Position numbers and translations under genes: made by a program
Shown: positions 55,175 through 62,790 of the stretch, piece by piece
Layout of the letters: each line of letters starts with the position of its first letter
Position numbering within the stretch: position 1 is the first letter of the stretch
Source of the DNA: Arenibacter algicola
Lineage (GTDB): Bacteria > Bacteroidota > Bacteroidia > Flavobacteriales > Flavobacteriaceae
DNA: 64,000 nt
Assembly (NCBI RefSeq): GCF_000733925.1
Contig: NZ_JPOO01000001.1
Span: forward strand, 558,001-622,000
Direction of reading: 5' to 3'
Notes under the pieces: generated by a model
Told to the model about the DNA's origin: nothing
The model's input: the letters and a program-made list of their open reading frames with translations, nothing else
Databases searched by the model: none

Positions 55175-56375
55175 TGTCTATTTCCGTAGTATTAAGCTTT
55201 AATTCAAAGGTCTCAAACTTTATATTTAGCCCTCCAAAAAAGGGGATAGTTTGAAACCTTATACATCTTGAATGGATAGTTGGTCTTTAATAATACTCCG
55301 TTCATTAGCCTTATTCTAAAATTCACTTGATGTGCGTTGCTTTATTCTGAGTCCTCCTTCCGTACCACTCCTATAACGAAGCCAGGCTTTATATTTGTTA
55401 AAAAGGTTATTGGTGATATCCTGAAACCATATTGACGTAAATCTACAAAACCACTTCATAGACTTCATTTTAACAAACAAGCCCCTTCGGAAGTAGGGCA
55501 ACACTTTCGCTCCAATATTCCCCACACGCCCACGTTCCTCTTGTCCACTGGGGAAGTCTTTATGTTCCAGTTTACTTTAACACCAACCTGCCTGCGGGAA
55601 AGAACAAGCTGAAAATACAGCTTGACTTTTCTTCTCCCTAGCCACAATCATTCCTATCCATTGAAATGTTCCATAGCCTCCAGTTTGCACTTTTAAAATC
55701 ATACGCTTCAAATAATAAAGGGAATGCTGCTGTCGAGTTATATTGAAATATGTAAATATAAATATATTCGTATATGTACCTATGTACATAGGATTTGGGT
55801 AATAGGAAGTTTTTTTTGTTATAAAGTAGGAACAAATCCGATCCGCCCATTTTCAGTAATTTATCATTAGAAAAAGAATTGAAAATATTAATCTTCGGAG
55901 AAGATAGCAAGTTATGTTTTAAGCATCTTAAAACTCCTACTTCTGGCGAAGTGAAAACCAATAAGAATATCGTAAAATATGCTAGTAATCACCAAAAAGG
56001 AAGGTAAGACGTATGAGGGAAAGGAAACGGGAGTCTATCCTAACATTTCGTTTCAATATCAGAGAATACGATTAATCAAGTAAAATATGCGAATCCTATA
56101 ACTTGAATATTTTGGAAATGGAATGTAATAAGTCCTCTTCTTAGAAGATTGGTCTTACAACAAGATGCTGACGTAAAGATAATGCTCCTCGGTTCATATT
56201 GATGTTTAAGCAAACGAAAATGAAACTTGACCGATAAGGTGTTACTTGCCCAGTCAATACTTTTTTGCGCCCTACTAAGTTTTTTCTTAACGCTTATCTA
56301 CCGGAACGCTAAAGAAACTCCGCAGGATCCTCGTGCAGGTAAGTTCTGGTAAGGATTTGGGGTTGGACGAGAAAT
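55175..56375. other. 1.2-kb region without intact genes between sugar locus and AbiE pair
   Basis: No credible gene. Overlapping minus-strand frames between 55316 and 55690 ('KVKLYFQLVLSRRQVGVKVNWNIKTSPVDKRNVGVWG', 'SIWFQDITNNLFNKYKAWLRY') look like a frameshifted remnant but match no family I recognise. The rest is AT-rich. It is probably decayed DNA within element 2. Confidence 0.5.
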
Positions 56376-57233
56376 TTATTCACCTTGAAAACCCCGCTGA
56401 ATTTCCAATAATGGTTTTAGACTTTCCTCAACAGTAGTATTGGCCCAATTTGCCATGATCTTCCCAATTTCACTGGTATTGACATCCATCGTATTTTTTT
56501 CTAGAAGATTGGTCAGCCTTTCATTGAGTTTTTCATTCCTGATTCCTATTTTCTTCATCTCCCGACCCATAACACGTGCGGCAATGAGATTAAGCCCAAA
56601 ATCATCATCGCCAAATAAATCTGAATGATGCTCGTAAATTTGGTCGGTATACATTTCAAAAAAGTGGGTTAGTATTGTCAGAATGTCCTTTAGGTCATCC
56701 CTTCGGATTTCAGGACGGTCTTCCCAAGCGATGAGTTTTAGAATAACGATTCCGGGCAAGTTGCAAAATTTAAAGCGATGTTTCCCTTCCAATTCCACTT
56801 CAGGCAAGCCATTCTCATAGATTTCCATAAAGCCGGGCATATTCAAACTGGTACCCCCTGTACCTTCAATACTTACTTTGAAATTTTCATCTTCAATGTT
56901 TCCGAAGGGAAGTAAATCAACTTGCATTCTTCCTTGCCACAGTAGCACAAAATTATTCTCTTTGGAAGGTTGAAAGTGTTCGATTTCAATGAGGTAATCC
57001 TTCAAACTTTTATAGCTTCTATTATCTTCGATAAAGACAGCGAAATCGATATCCCTTGTAATCCTACTTGGTGGAATTTCATTAATTGCTGTCATCCATA
57101 CATCACGGGCGATGGCACCGACCAAGTAAAAATCGATATTGAATTTTTTAAAACCTCGTTCCAAAGCCGCTAACATTTCTAAAAAGTCGGGTCTTTGCCG
57201 AAGTTGTTTAAAATTTATCCTGTAAGTACTCAT
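56376..57233 (-). CDS. AbiEii/AbiGii-family nucleotidyltransferase toxin
   Basis: 285 residues. Nucleotidyltransferase core: 'FYLVGAIARDVW...ITRDIDFAVFIEDN' (G-x-R-D and D-x-D) and the later acidic strand 'MQVDLLPFG'. This is the toxin part of type IV AbiE systems; AbiEii-type toxins add nucleotides to tRNA. The 'GAIARDVW' form is used where others have GG. It overlaps the antitoxin gene by 26 bp and follows it, the usual AbiEi-AbiEii order. Confidence 0.85.
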   Translation of the reverse strand: MSTYRINFKQLRQRPDFLEMLAALERGFKKFNIDFYLVGAIARDVWMTAINEIPPSRITRDIDFAVFIEDNRSYKSLKDYLIEIEHFQPSKENNFVLLWQGRMQVDLLPFGNIEDENFKVSIEGTGGTSLNMPGFMEIYENGLPEVELEGKHRFKFCNLPGIVILKLIAWEDRPEIRRDDLKDILTILTHFFEMYTDQIYEHHSDLFGDDDFGLNLIAARVMGREMKKIGIRNEKLNERLTNLLEKNTMDVNTSEIGKIMANWANTTVEESLKPLLEIQRGFQGE

Positions 57234-58209
57234 TATATATTTTTTCTGCGGTTTCGGTACAACGTCTATCCCCTTTCATTAATAGGTCAGCATAAGCAAG
57301 CAAAGGATGAACTGCATCTTTTTCCTTTGTATTGTCTTTCCAGAATTTTTCGTAGATCTTGACATTACCGCTTTGATCGGGAACAAGTCTATAATTTTTC
57401 ATCAGTTCGTTTCTCGGTTCCTTGGTGTATAAGGTCAATTCCTCTGGTCGAAGGTAATTAGTATAAATATCCCCAGCGGGTTCTCCACCCCAGAATGTTT
57501 CGCCCTCTTTTAATTTAATGTCCTTCCAATTGAAAAAAGTATCATTATCCGCAAAACGATATGTTCCAATGGCTAGATTTGGTTTCAACTTTTTTTCGTA
57601 GGCCATAATCCATTTTTCAAGGAGCTTTTTTTTATTTTCCATTATATAGGTATCCTTAGTAATTGGAATGAGGAAACCGTCATCTTTTAGTCCATTGAAG
57701 ATGTTCGTAATATTACCGATACCTGTATCCGTTTTATCGGCTATCTCTCGATAAGTTTTGTTGACCCATGTATCGTCCAATAGGAACTGGTAAACAACCC
57801 TTAGTCCGGTTTTGGTAAATGCCCTATTCGTGGTCTTATTCTTAATTTCGATGGGTTCATTGGCATCTAGCCAAAGGAAGATTCCATTTTCATTAAGGTA
57901 AATATTACCGTTTGCCTCAAGGTAAGCGATATTCCTATTACGCAGCTCTTGTTTTATTTTGGGAAATATGCGTTGTGCAACTATCATAAATGGATGATAC
58001 TCCTTGGCAAAAGCCTCCAATTTAGTTAGATGGATATTTCTTAGCTCCTTTTTAATTTCTATACCTAGCTGGATGGTTCGGTTGTTCAGGGTAAGGTTTA
58101 TCATGCCATCCAAGACTTCATTGGGGGCGTTATCAAGCCATTTGGCTTCGAATTTACCTGTTTTCTGAAGGTTGGCCAATGCGTATTGCACAATTTCCTG
58201 ATCGTTCAT
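57208..58209 (-). CDS. AbiEi-family type IV antitoxin
   Basis: 333 residues: an N-terminal domain of about 130 residues ('LEAFAKEYHPFMIVAQRIFPKIKQELRNRNIAYLEANGNIYLN'), then a winged helix ('TGLRVVYQFLLDDTWVNKTYREIADKTDTGIGNITNIFNGLKDDGFLI') and a C-terminal domain ('WGGEPAGDIYTNYLRPEELTLYT') typical of AbiEi antitoxins. The winged helix binds the operon's own promoter in known members. The pair probably stabilises element 2 or acts against phages. Confidence 0.87.
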   Translation of the reverse strand: MNDQEIVQYALANLQKTGKFEAKWLDNAPNEVLDGMINLTLNNRTIQLGIEIKKELRNIHLTKLEAFAKEYHPFMIVAQRIFPKIKQELRNRNIAYLEANGNIYLNENGIFLWLDANEPIEIKNKTTNRAFTKTGLRVVYQFLLDDTWVNKTYREIADKTDTGIGNITNIFNGLKDDGFLIPITKDTYIMENKKKLLEKWIMAYEKKLKPNLAIGTYRFADNDTFFNWKDIKLKEGETFWGGEPAGDIYTNYLRPEELTLYTKEPRNELMKNYRLVPDQSGNVKIYEKFWKDNTKEKDAVHPLLAYADLLMKGDRRCTETAEKIYNEYLQDKF

Positions 58210-58210
58210 T

Positions 58211-58262
58211 GTTCACTTTATTTTATTGTTCACGAAAACGTGAATTGAATAACATTGTGAAC
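58211..58262 (-). promoter_or_regulatory. Predicted operator repeats of the AbiE operon
   Basis: Upstream of the antitoxin start are GTTCAC at 58211 and 58228, an inverted repeat TTCACG-AAAA-CGTGAA at 58229-58244, and GTGAAC at 58257-58262. Repeated GTTCAC half-sites before an autoregulated antitoxin are a good operator candidate. Confidence 0.6.
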
Positions 58263-58345
58263 AAAAGTACATAATTATTTTGATATGCAATAATTTATTA
58301 GGGCGAAGACATATTAGAGAAAATCAGGAGCAATGTGCAGACAGG

Positions 58346-59569
58346 TCAGAAACCAATGACATTATCAAGAGCATCGTCCAAATCTTTGTTTATAAAGTTT
58401 TGTTGGTAGTCAATGGTTGTTTTGATATCAGAATGGTTATACAGCTTCTGCAAGACTTGTAACGGAATTCGGTCTCCGGAGATATTGCCAAAGGAATGAC
58501 GTGATATGTGCATAGTGATTTTTTTTGTTATTTCGGCTCTGTCGGCAATTTGTCCTAGATATCTATTCAGTCTTTTGTTTGCCGTTTTGCTCACTCTCAG
58601 AATGTCTTTGGGATTATTGGCTGCTTCTCTTAATTCAGGGAAGATATAATCGCCCTGTGAACTTTTTGTAGGGAGGTACTCGTCTAATATTTTTTGAAGT
58701 TTACCGTGAATTTTGAGCGAAAGGTTTTTTTGATTTTTGTTCATAGTATAATATATCCGTTCTCCCTGCACGTTTGCCCACTTCATTTGAACTACATCTG
58801 AAACCCGCATCCCGGCGAGATAGAAACTAAAAAGAAATACATTGCGAGTGTGGTGTTGTTTTGGGTTGTCAGAAAGGTCTAAATCTTCGATCATTTTGAT
58901 TTCCTCCGAAGTAAGACCGATTTTAATAGATTTGGGAATTCTAATTTTAATCTTTCCGTCGTGGTTTCCGAAAGGATAATTGTCTTTGGAGACAAGGCCC
59001 TGTTGTGAGGCTCTGTTGTGCAATGTACGTATGAAAATCAATGTGTTTACTATACTTCTTTCCCCAACGGAATCTTTAGTACTTCTTAAATAGGAGATAA
59101 AGCCTCGCAAAAAAAGAGGGGTAATAGCTTCGAAGGTCAAGGTTTTTGCCCTAGGATACTTTTTTATTCTATTTAATAAGGGTCGTTCGCAATTGATGCG
59201 AGAGTACTTTTTGTTCTTTTCCAATTCCTCGAAGTAAGCTTCGGCAAATGTGTAAAACGAGTTACTTTTATATTTACCTGAAATGGTCTTTTTTATCTCG
59301 GCAATTTGTGTTTTCGAATTGACCTCGGTCTCAACATCTAATAGTGTTTTATTTATTTCTATAACTTTAGAGGATATGAAGTTGTTTAAACGAGCCGAGT
59401 TGGGGTGGCTTTTTTTAACTTTGCTCGTTACTTCGTCCCAATACTTTGGTTTAATTTTCTGACCTGTATGGATATAAGTCGATTTCCTGTTTTTAGTAAT
59501 GCGAATGGCGATGGTGCATTCCCCGGCCTTATTCTCTTTTTTCCAAAGTAATGCTTTGATCGTTGCCAT
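58346..59569 (-). CDS. Tyrosine site-specific integrase of element 2
   Basis: 407 residues with the same layout as the element 1 integrase: arm-binding N-terminus ('ECTIAIRITKNRKSTYIHTGQKIKPKYWDEV'), SAM-like domain and catalytic domain with Arg in FYLAGMRVSDVVQMKW, HISRHSFGN, His in YNHSDIKTT and Tyr in TTIDYQQ. It reads away from the right attachment core, about 150 bp from it, with the 23-bp arm repeat between. Confidence 0.93.
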   Translation of the reverse strand: MATIKALLWKKENKAGECTIAIRITKNRKSTYIHTGQKIKPKYWDEVTSKVKKSHPNSARLNNFISSKVIEINKTLLDVETEVNSKTQIAEIKKTISGKYKSNSFYTFAEAYFEELEKNKKYSRINCERPLLNRIKKYPRAKTLTFEAITPLFLRGFISYLRSTKDSVGERSIVNTLIFIRTLHNRASQQGLVSKDNYPFGNHDGKIKIRIPKSIKIGLTSEEIKMIEDLDLSDNPKQHHTRNVFLFSFYLAGMRVSDVVQMKWANVQGERIYYTMNKNQKNLSLKIHGKLQKILDEYLPTKSSQGDYIFPELREAANNPKDILRVSKTANKRLNRYLGQIADRAEITKKITMHISRHSFGNISGDRIPLQVLQKLYNHSDIKTTIDYQQNFINKDLDDALDNVIGF

Positions 59570-59597
59570 TTGTTCTTTTTATAAAGATACAAAAATT

Positions 59598-59620
59598 GGT
59601 AAAACAATGTTAAAACAAAT
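59598..59620 (+). repeat. Element 2 right arm-type repeat
   Basis: Identical to 29776-29798 in the same orientation and placed between the integrase start and the attachment core, mirroring element 1. Confidence 0.8.
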
Positions 59621-59722
59621 GGTGGTTTTATATGGCTTTTTATGGTATTATTTGATTTGTAAAATTTCATAAGTAATTGATAATTAGGTTTTTTGGTATT
59701 TATAGGTGCAAATTAGAAAAAA

Positions 59723-59773
59723 CTTAGGATCTAGTGCCGTGAGGTGTGAGAGTTCGAGTCTCTCCGCCTGTAC
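59723..59773 (+). other. Right attachment core (original chromosomal tRNA-Leu 3' end)
   Basis: A 51-bp copy of the tRNA-Leu 3' part with GTGA in the variable-arm loop. It is followed by a terminator different from the one behind the other two cores, so this is probably the displaced chromosomal end. Confidence 0.88.
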
Positions 59774-59778
59774 TTAGT

Positions 59779-59809
59779 AAAAGCTCTTCAGAAATGGGGA
59801 GCTTTTTTT
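59779..59809 (+). terminator. Original chromosomal terminator of tRNA-Leu
   Basis: AAAAGCTC pairs with GAGCTTTT around a 12-base loop, followed by T's. It is unlike the element-type hairpin at 17296 and 29742. Confidence 0.75.
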
Positions 59810-59832
59810 ATGGCCAAAGGTTATCTTTTAGA

Positions 59833-59999
59833 GGATCAAGTACAATTTGGATCAAGTACAATTGGATCAATCCTAAAAGTTGTGTGTGAATTGAAAATAG
59901 AATAAGATCGGATCAAGAACAATTGTTGTGTTTATGCAAATATTGTGGTTAATCTATAAAGGAAGAATTCTGTATTTCTAACGCCTCTGAACTGTGATA
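59833..59999 (-). pseudogene. Scars of ISAon1-like insertion sequences
   Basis: Two copies of the end GGATCAAGTACAA (near 59834 and 59849) and a partial one (59861) stand in a row. From 59910 (GGATCAAGAAC) to about 59999 the minus strand encodes a remnant of the transposase C-terminus ('QFRGV.NTEFFL..RLT.IFA'). This marks repeated insertion and decay just outside element 2. Confidence 0.75.
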
Positions 60000-60221
60000 A
60001 TAGGTTATGTGATCCTCGGTGTTCATACTCACTTTTAAAACTTCTATTGTTTTGTTTTTCAGGATAATGTCAAATTTTTTTAATGTTTTGGATACCGTTG
60101 GATCTGTTGATGTATAAATTATAAGGCCAACCAGTAAAAGCAGAGGTGTCAGGTTAAAATTATTCTTATGTATATAACAAAATAAGGTATATAAATACCA
60201 ACCACAGCTAACAAAAGTCAT
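59949..60221 (-). pseudogene. Short membrane protein truncated by an insertion-sequence scar
   Basis: A 90-codon frame with one hydrophobic helix (LTPLLLLVGLIIYTS) followed by a polar stretch ('TLKKFDIILKNKTIEVLKVSMNTEDHITYYHSSEAL'). Its last codons run into the transposase scar, so the original C-terminus is lost or the frame is fortuitous. No family recognised. Confidence 0.35.
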
Positions 60222-60383
60222 TTTTGGAAGTAATTATTTTGGTAGCCTTGCCTGGGGTATGGAAACAATAGGCTTATGGGGCTATATGAGAGTAGTTGGC
60301 AAATAGTATCAAGCCTGAATGATGTAGATAATTCAATTTTGCAGAAGAAATAAAAAGCATTACTATTGTTAAACAAGTGTTAA

Positions 60384-60402
60384 ACTATCATGCGTTGATA
60401 GT
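60384..60402 (+). promoter_or_regulatory. Predicted TetR operator ACTATCA-N5-TGATAGT
   Basis: A perfect 7-bp inverted repeat immediately upstream of a TATATTTG -7 box (60411-60418) and 36 bp from the TetR start codon. Autoregulation of TetR and the overlapping exporter gene is the likely use. Confidence 0.6.
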
Positions 60403-60410
60403 ATTACTAT

Positions 60411-60418
60411 TATATTTG
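60411..60418 (+). promoter_or_regulatory. Candidate -7 box TATATTTG of the TetR-exporter operon
   Basis: Fits the Bacteroidota TAnnTTTG consensus, 20 bp before the TetR start. No -33 TTG at the ideal distance was found. Confidence 0.45.
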
Positions 60419-60437
60419 CGAGTGTTAAAATTGAGGT

Positions 60438-61124
60438 ATGGAACGTCTATTTGGGTCAGTCACAATTAAAATAAATGATAAAATCTTTGTTAAGGACCCA
60501 GCTTCTTCGGATTTGGGGAAGCGGATTATTGAACAAAGTATCTTAATGATAAACGATATTGGGTTTGAGGGTTTTACCTTTAAAAAGTTAGGTCACCAAA
60601 TTGGTTCCAATGAAAGCTCCATATACCGTTACTTTGAGAACAAACACAAGTTGTTGTTGTACCTTACCTCCTGGTATTGGGGTTGGTTGGAGTATCAGTT
60701 AGTATTTGCTACCAATAGTATTGCCGACACTTCTGAAAAATTAAAAAAGGCGATAGAAATTGTTACCCGACCCACGGTACAGGATTCCGCTTTCTCCCAC
60801 ATTAATGAGGTCTCGTTGAGTAATATAGTAATCAACGAATATTCAAAATCGTATTTGACCAAAGAAATAGATACAGAGAACAAGGAGGGCTATTTTGTAA
60901 TCTACAAGAGAATGATAGAGCGCTTTAATGAAATGATACATGCGGTTAATTCTGAATATAAGTACCCCTCTAGTTTGGCAAGTACTATTTTGGAAGGATC
61001 GCTTCACCAGTATTTTCTCAAGGATCATTTTCCTTCACTCACGGATTGTCATGAAAAAGGGGATGCTACCAAATATTTCACTGATTTAGTATTTCACACT
61101 TTAATGGCAAAGCAAAATGGCTAA
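60438..61124 (+). CDS. TetR/AcrR family transcriptional regulator
   Basis: 228 residues. After about 25 N-terminal residues comes the TetR helix-turn-helix: 'LGKRIIEQSILMINDIGFEGFTFKKLGHQIGSNESSIYRYFENKHKLLLYLTSWYW'. The C-terminal ligand domain is not family-specific. It overlaps the exporter gene by 8 bp (ATGGCTAA), so it is coupled to and probably controls it. Confidence 0.9.
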   Translation: MERLFGSVTIKINDKIFVKDPASSDLGKRIIEQSILMINDIGFEGFTFKKLGHQIGSNESSIYRYFENKHKLLLYLTSWYWGWLEYQLVFATNSIADTSEKLKKAIEIVTRPTVQDSAFSHINEVSLSNIVINEYSKSYLTKEIDTENKEGYFVIYKRMIERFNEMIHAVNSEYKYPSSLASTILEGSLHQYFLKDHFPSLTDCHEKGDATKYFTDLVFHTLMAKQNG

Positions 61125-62784
61125 AAACGTATTGACCGCTTGGCAGCGGCTATTGGGTCTGTTGAAACTCGATAAAAGGGATGTTTTGCAGACCTTTTAT
61201 TATGCCATTTTTGCAGGGCTTGTTAATCTTTCTTTGCCCTTGGGTATACAGGCTATTATTAACCTCATCCAAAGTGCAGAGATAAGTACCTCATGGGTGG
61301 TTTTAGTGGTGCTGGTAACAGGTGGAGTGGCCTTTGGGGGCCTATTGCAATTAATGCAGATCCGAATTATAGAGAATGTTCAACAGAAGATATTTACCAG
61401 GGCGTCGTTCGAATTTACATACCGTTTTCCTAAAATAAAAATGAGTGAACTACACAATTACTATCCCCCGGAACTGGCAAATAGATTTTTTGACACACTA
61501 AATGTTCAAAAGGGATTGGCAAAGATTTTATTGGATTTTCCTGCAGCCGTACTTCAGATTGTTTTTGGGTTGATCCTCTTGTCTTTTTATCACCCATTTT
61601 TTATCGTCTATGGAATATTGTTAGTGTTGCTTATTTACGTAGTCTTCAAATTTACCGCCCAAAAAGGGATGGATACCAGTCTTGAGGAATCCAAGCGAAA
61701 GTACAAGGTAGCGCACTGGATACAGGAGGTTGCCCGATCTTTGATAAGCTTTAAGCTTTCTGGTAGGACCAGTCTGGCATTGGACAAGAACGATGCCCTG
61801 GTGTTGGATTATTTGGAGGCTCGCGAGAGTCATTTTCGCATTCTGGTAATACAGTTTATACAAATGATAGGGTTCAAGGTATTGGTAACAGCGGGCCTTT
61901 TGTTGATCGGGGGGCTGTTGGTGCTAAACCAGGAAATGAACATTGGGCAGTTTGTAGCTGCGGAGATCATCATTCTTCTGGTCATAAGTTCAGTAGAGAA
62001 ATTGACCCGCAGTTTGGAAACTTTCTACGACCTTTTTACGTCATTGGAAAAATTGGGGCAGGTAGTGGATAAGGAATTGGAAGAGCAACAAGGAGAAAGA
62101 CCATTAAATGAGGAGGACGAATTTTCTTTGGAGCTGGACAGGGTGTCCTTTGGCGCATCAAAAATTGGTAGGAATATATTGGACGACATTTCCTTAAAAA
62201 TTGGTCCCAAAACTCGTTTGTTGGTTCTCGGGGCCAACGGTTCAGGTAAGTCCACCTTGTTGCGACTCATTGCAGGCCTGATACAGCCCGATGATGGGAA
62301 TATTTATGTGAACAATGTATCACTTAGAGGTATAAACCCCAATCATTACCGTTCCTTTTTGGGTCAGTCCCTGACCGAGGAAAAACCTTTTGAAGGTACC
62401 ATATTGGAAAACATTACTTTTGGCGATAAGAGTATTACCGAAAAAGAAGTGCAATGGGCCATGGAAAATACGGGATTACTGCAATATGTAAAAGAGCAGC
62501 CGAAAGGGATCAATACCATGGTATATCCTGAGGGACAACAAATGCCGTTTACAGTTTCCAAAAAAATAGTCCTGGCGCGCAGTATTGTGAGGAAACCAAA
62601 ACTACTATTGTTAAAAGATCCCTTAATTCAATTTGACGAGGTTGAAGCTATTAAAATCATAAAATTCTTAACGGACGATAAAAATCCTTGGTCGTTGATA
62701 GTGGTGAGTCAGGATCCTAAATGGTTGAACCGATTCCAAAACATAATAACATTGGAAAACGGTAAGATCGTTTCTAAAATTTAA
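61117..62784 (+). CDS. ABC-type exporter half-transporter with degenerate ATPase domain
   Basis: 555 residues: a membrane domain of five to six helices (about 25-300), then a nucleotide-binding domain (about 330-555). Walker A is intact (GANGSGKST). The signature motif LSGGQ is replaced by 'MPFTVSKK', Walker B plus catalytic Glu (LLLLDE) reads LLLLKD, and the switch His region (SHR) reads SQD. The layout matches HlyB-like type I exporters without a peptidase domain. It is followed by an HlyD-family adaptor 6 bp later. Whether it hydrolyses ATP is doubtful; it may pair with another subunit. Confidence 0.85.
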   Translation: MAKNVLTAWQRLLGLLKLDKRDVLQTFYYAIFAGLVNLSLPLGIQAIINLIQSAEISTSWVVLVVLVTGGVAFGGLLQLMQIRIIENVQQKIFTRASFEFTYRFPKIKMSELHNYYPPELANRFFDTLNVQKGLAKILLDFPAAVLQIVFGLILLSFYHPFFIVYGILLVLLIYVVFKFTAQKGMDTSLEESKRKYKVAHWIQEVARSLISFKLSGRTSLALDKNDALVLDYLEARESHFRILVIQFIQMIGFKVLVTAGLLLIGGLLVLNQEMNIGQFVAAEIIILLVISSVEKLTRSLETFYDLFTSLEKLGQVVDKELEEQQGERPLNEEDEFSLELDRVSFGASKIGRNILDDISLKIGPKTRLLVLGANGSGKSTLLRLIAGLIQPDDGNIYVNNVSLRGINPNHYRSFLGQSLTEEKPFEGTILENITFGDKSITEKEVQWAMENTGLLQYVKEQPKGINTMVYPEGQQMPFTVSKKIVLARSIVRKPKLLLLKDPLIQFDEVEAIKIIKFLTDDKNPWSLIVVSQDPKWLNRFQNIITLENGKIVSKI

Positions 62785-62790
62785 GAAACT

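Larger units (their letters stand above)
29682..59773. mobile_element. Integrative element 2 (about 30 kb), tRNA-Leu-targeted
   Basis: Bounded by the attachment cores at 29682 and 59723, with a perfect 23-bp repeat at 29776 and 59598. Contents from left: an insertion-sequence scar, an intact insertion sequence, a LacI-regulated SusCD glycan/sugar locus of sixteen further genes, an AbiE toxin-antitoxin pair and a tyrosine integrase at the right end. No conjugation genes are seen. The layout parallels element 1, and both use the same target and the same left-end terminator. Confidence 0.85.
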
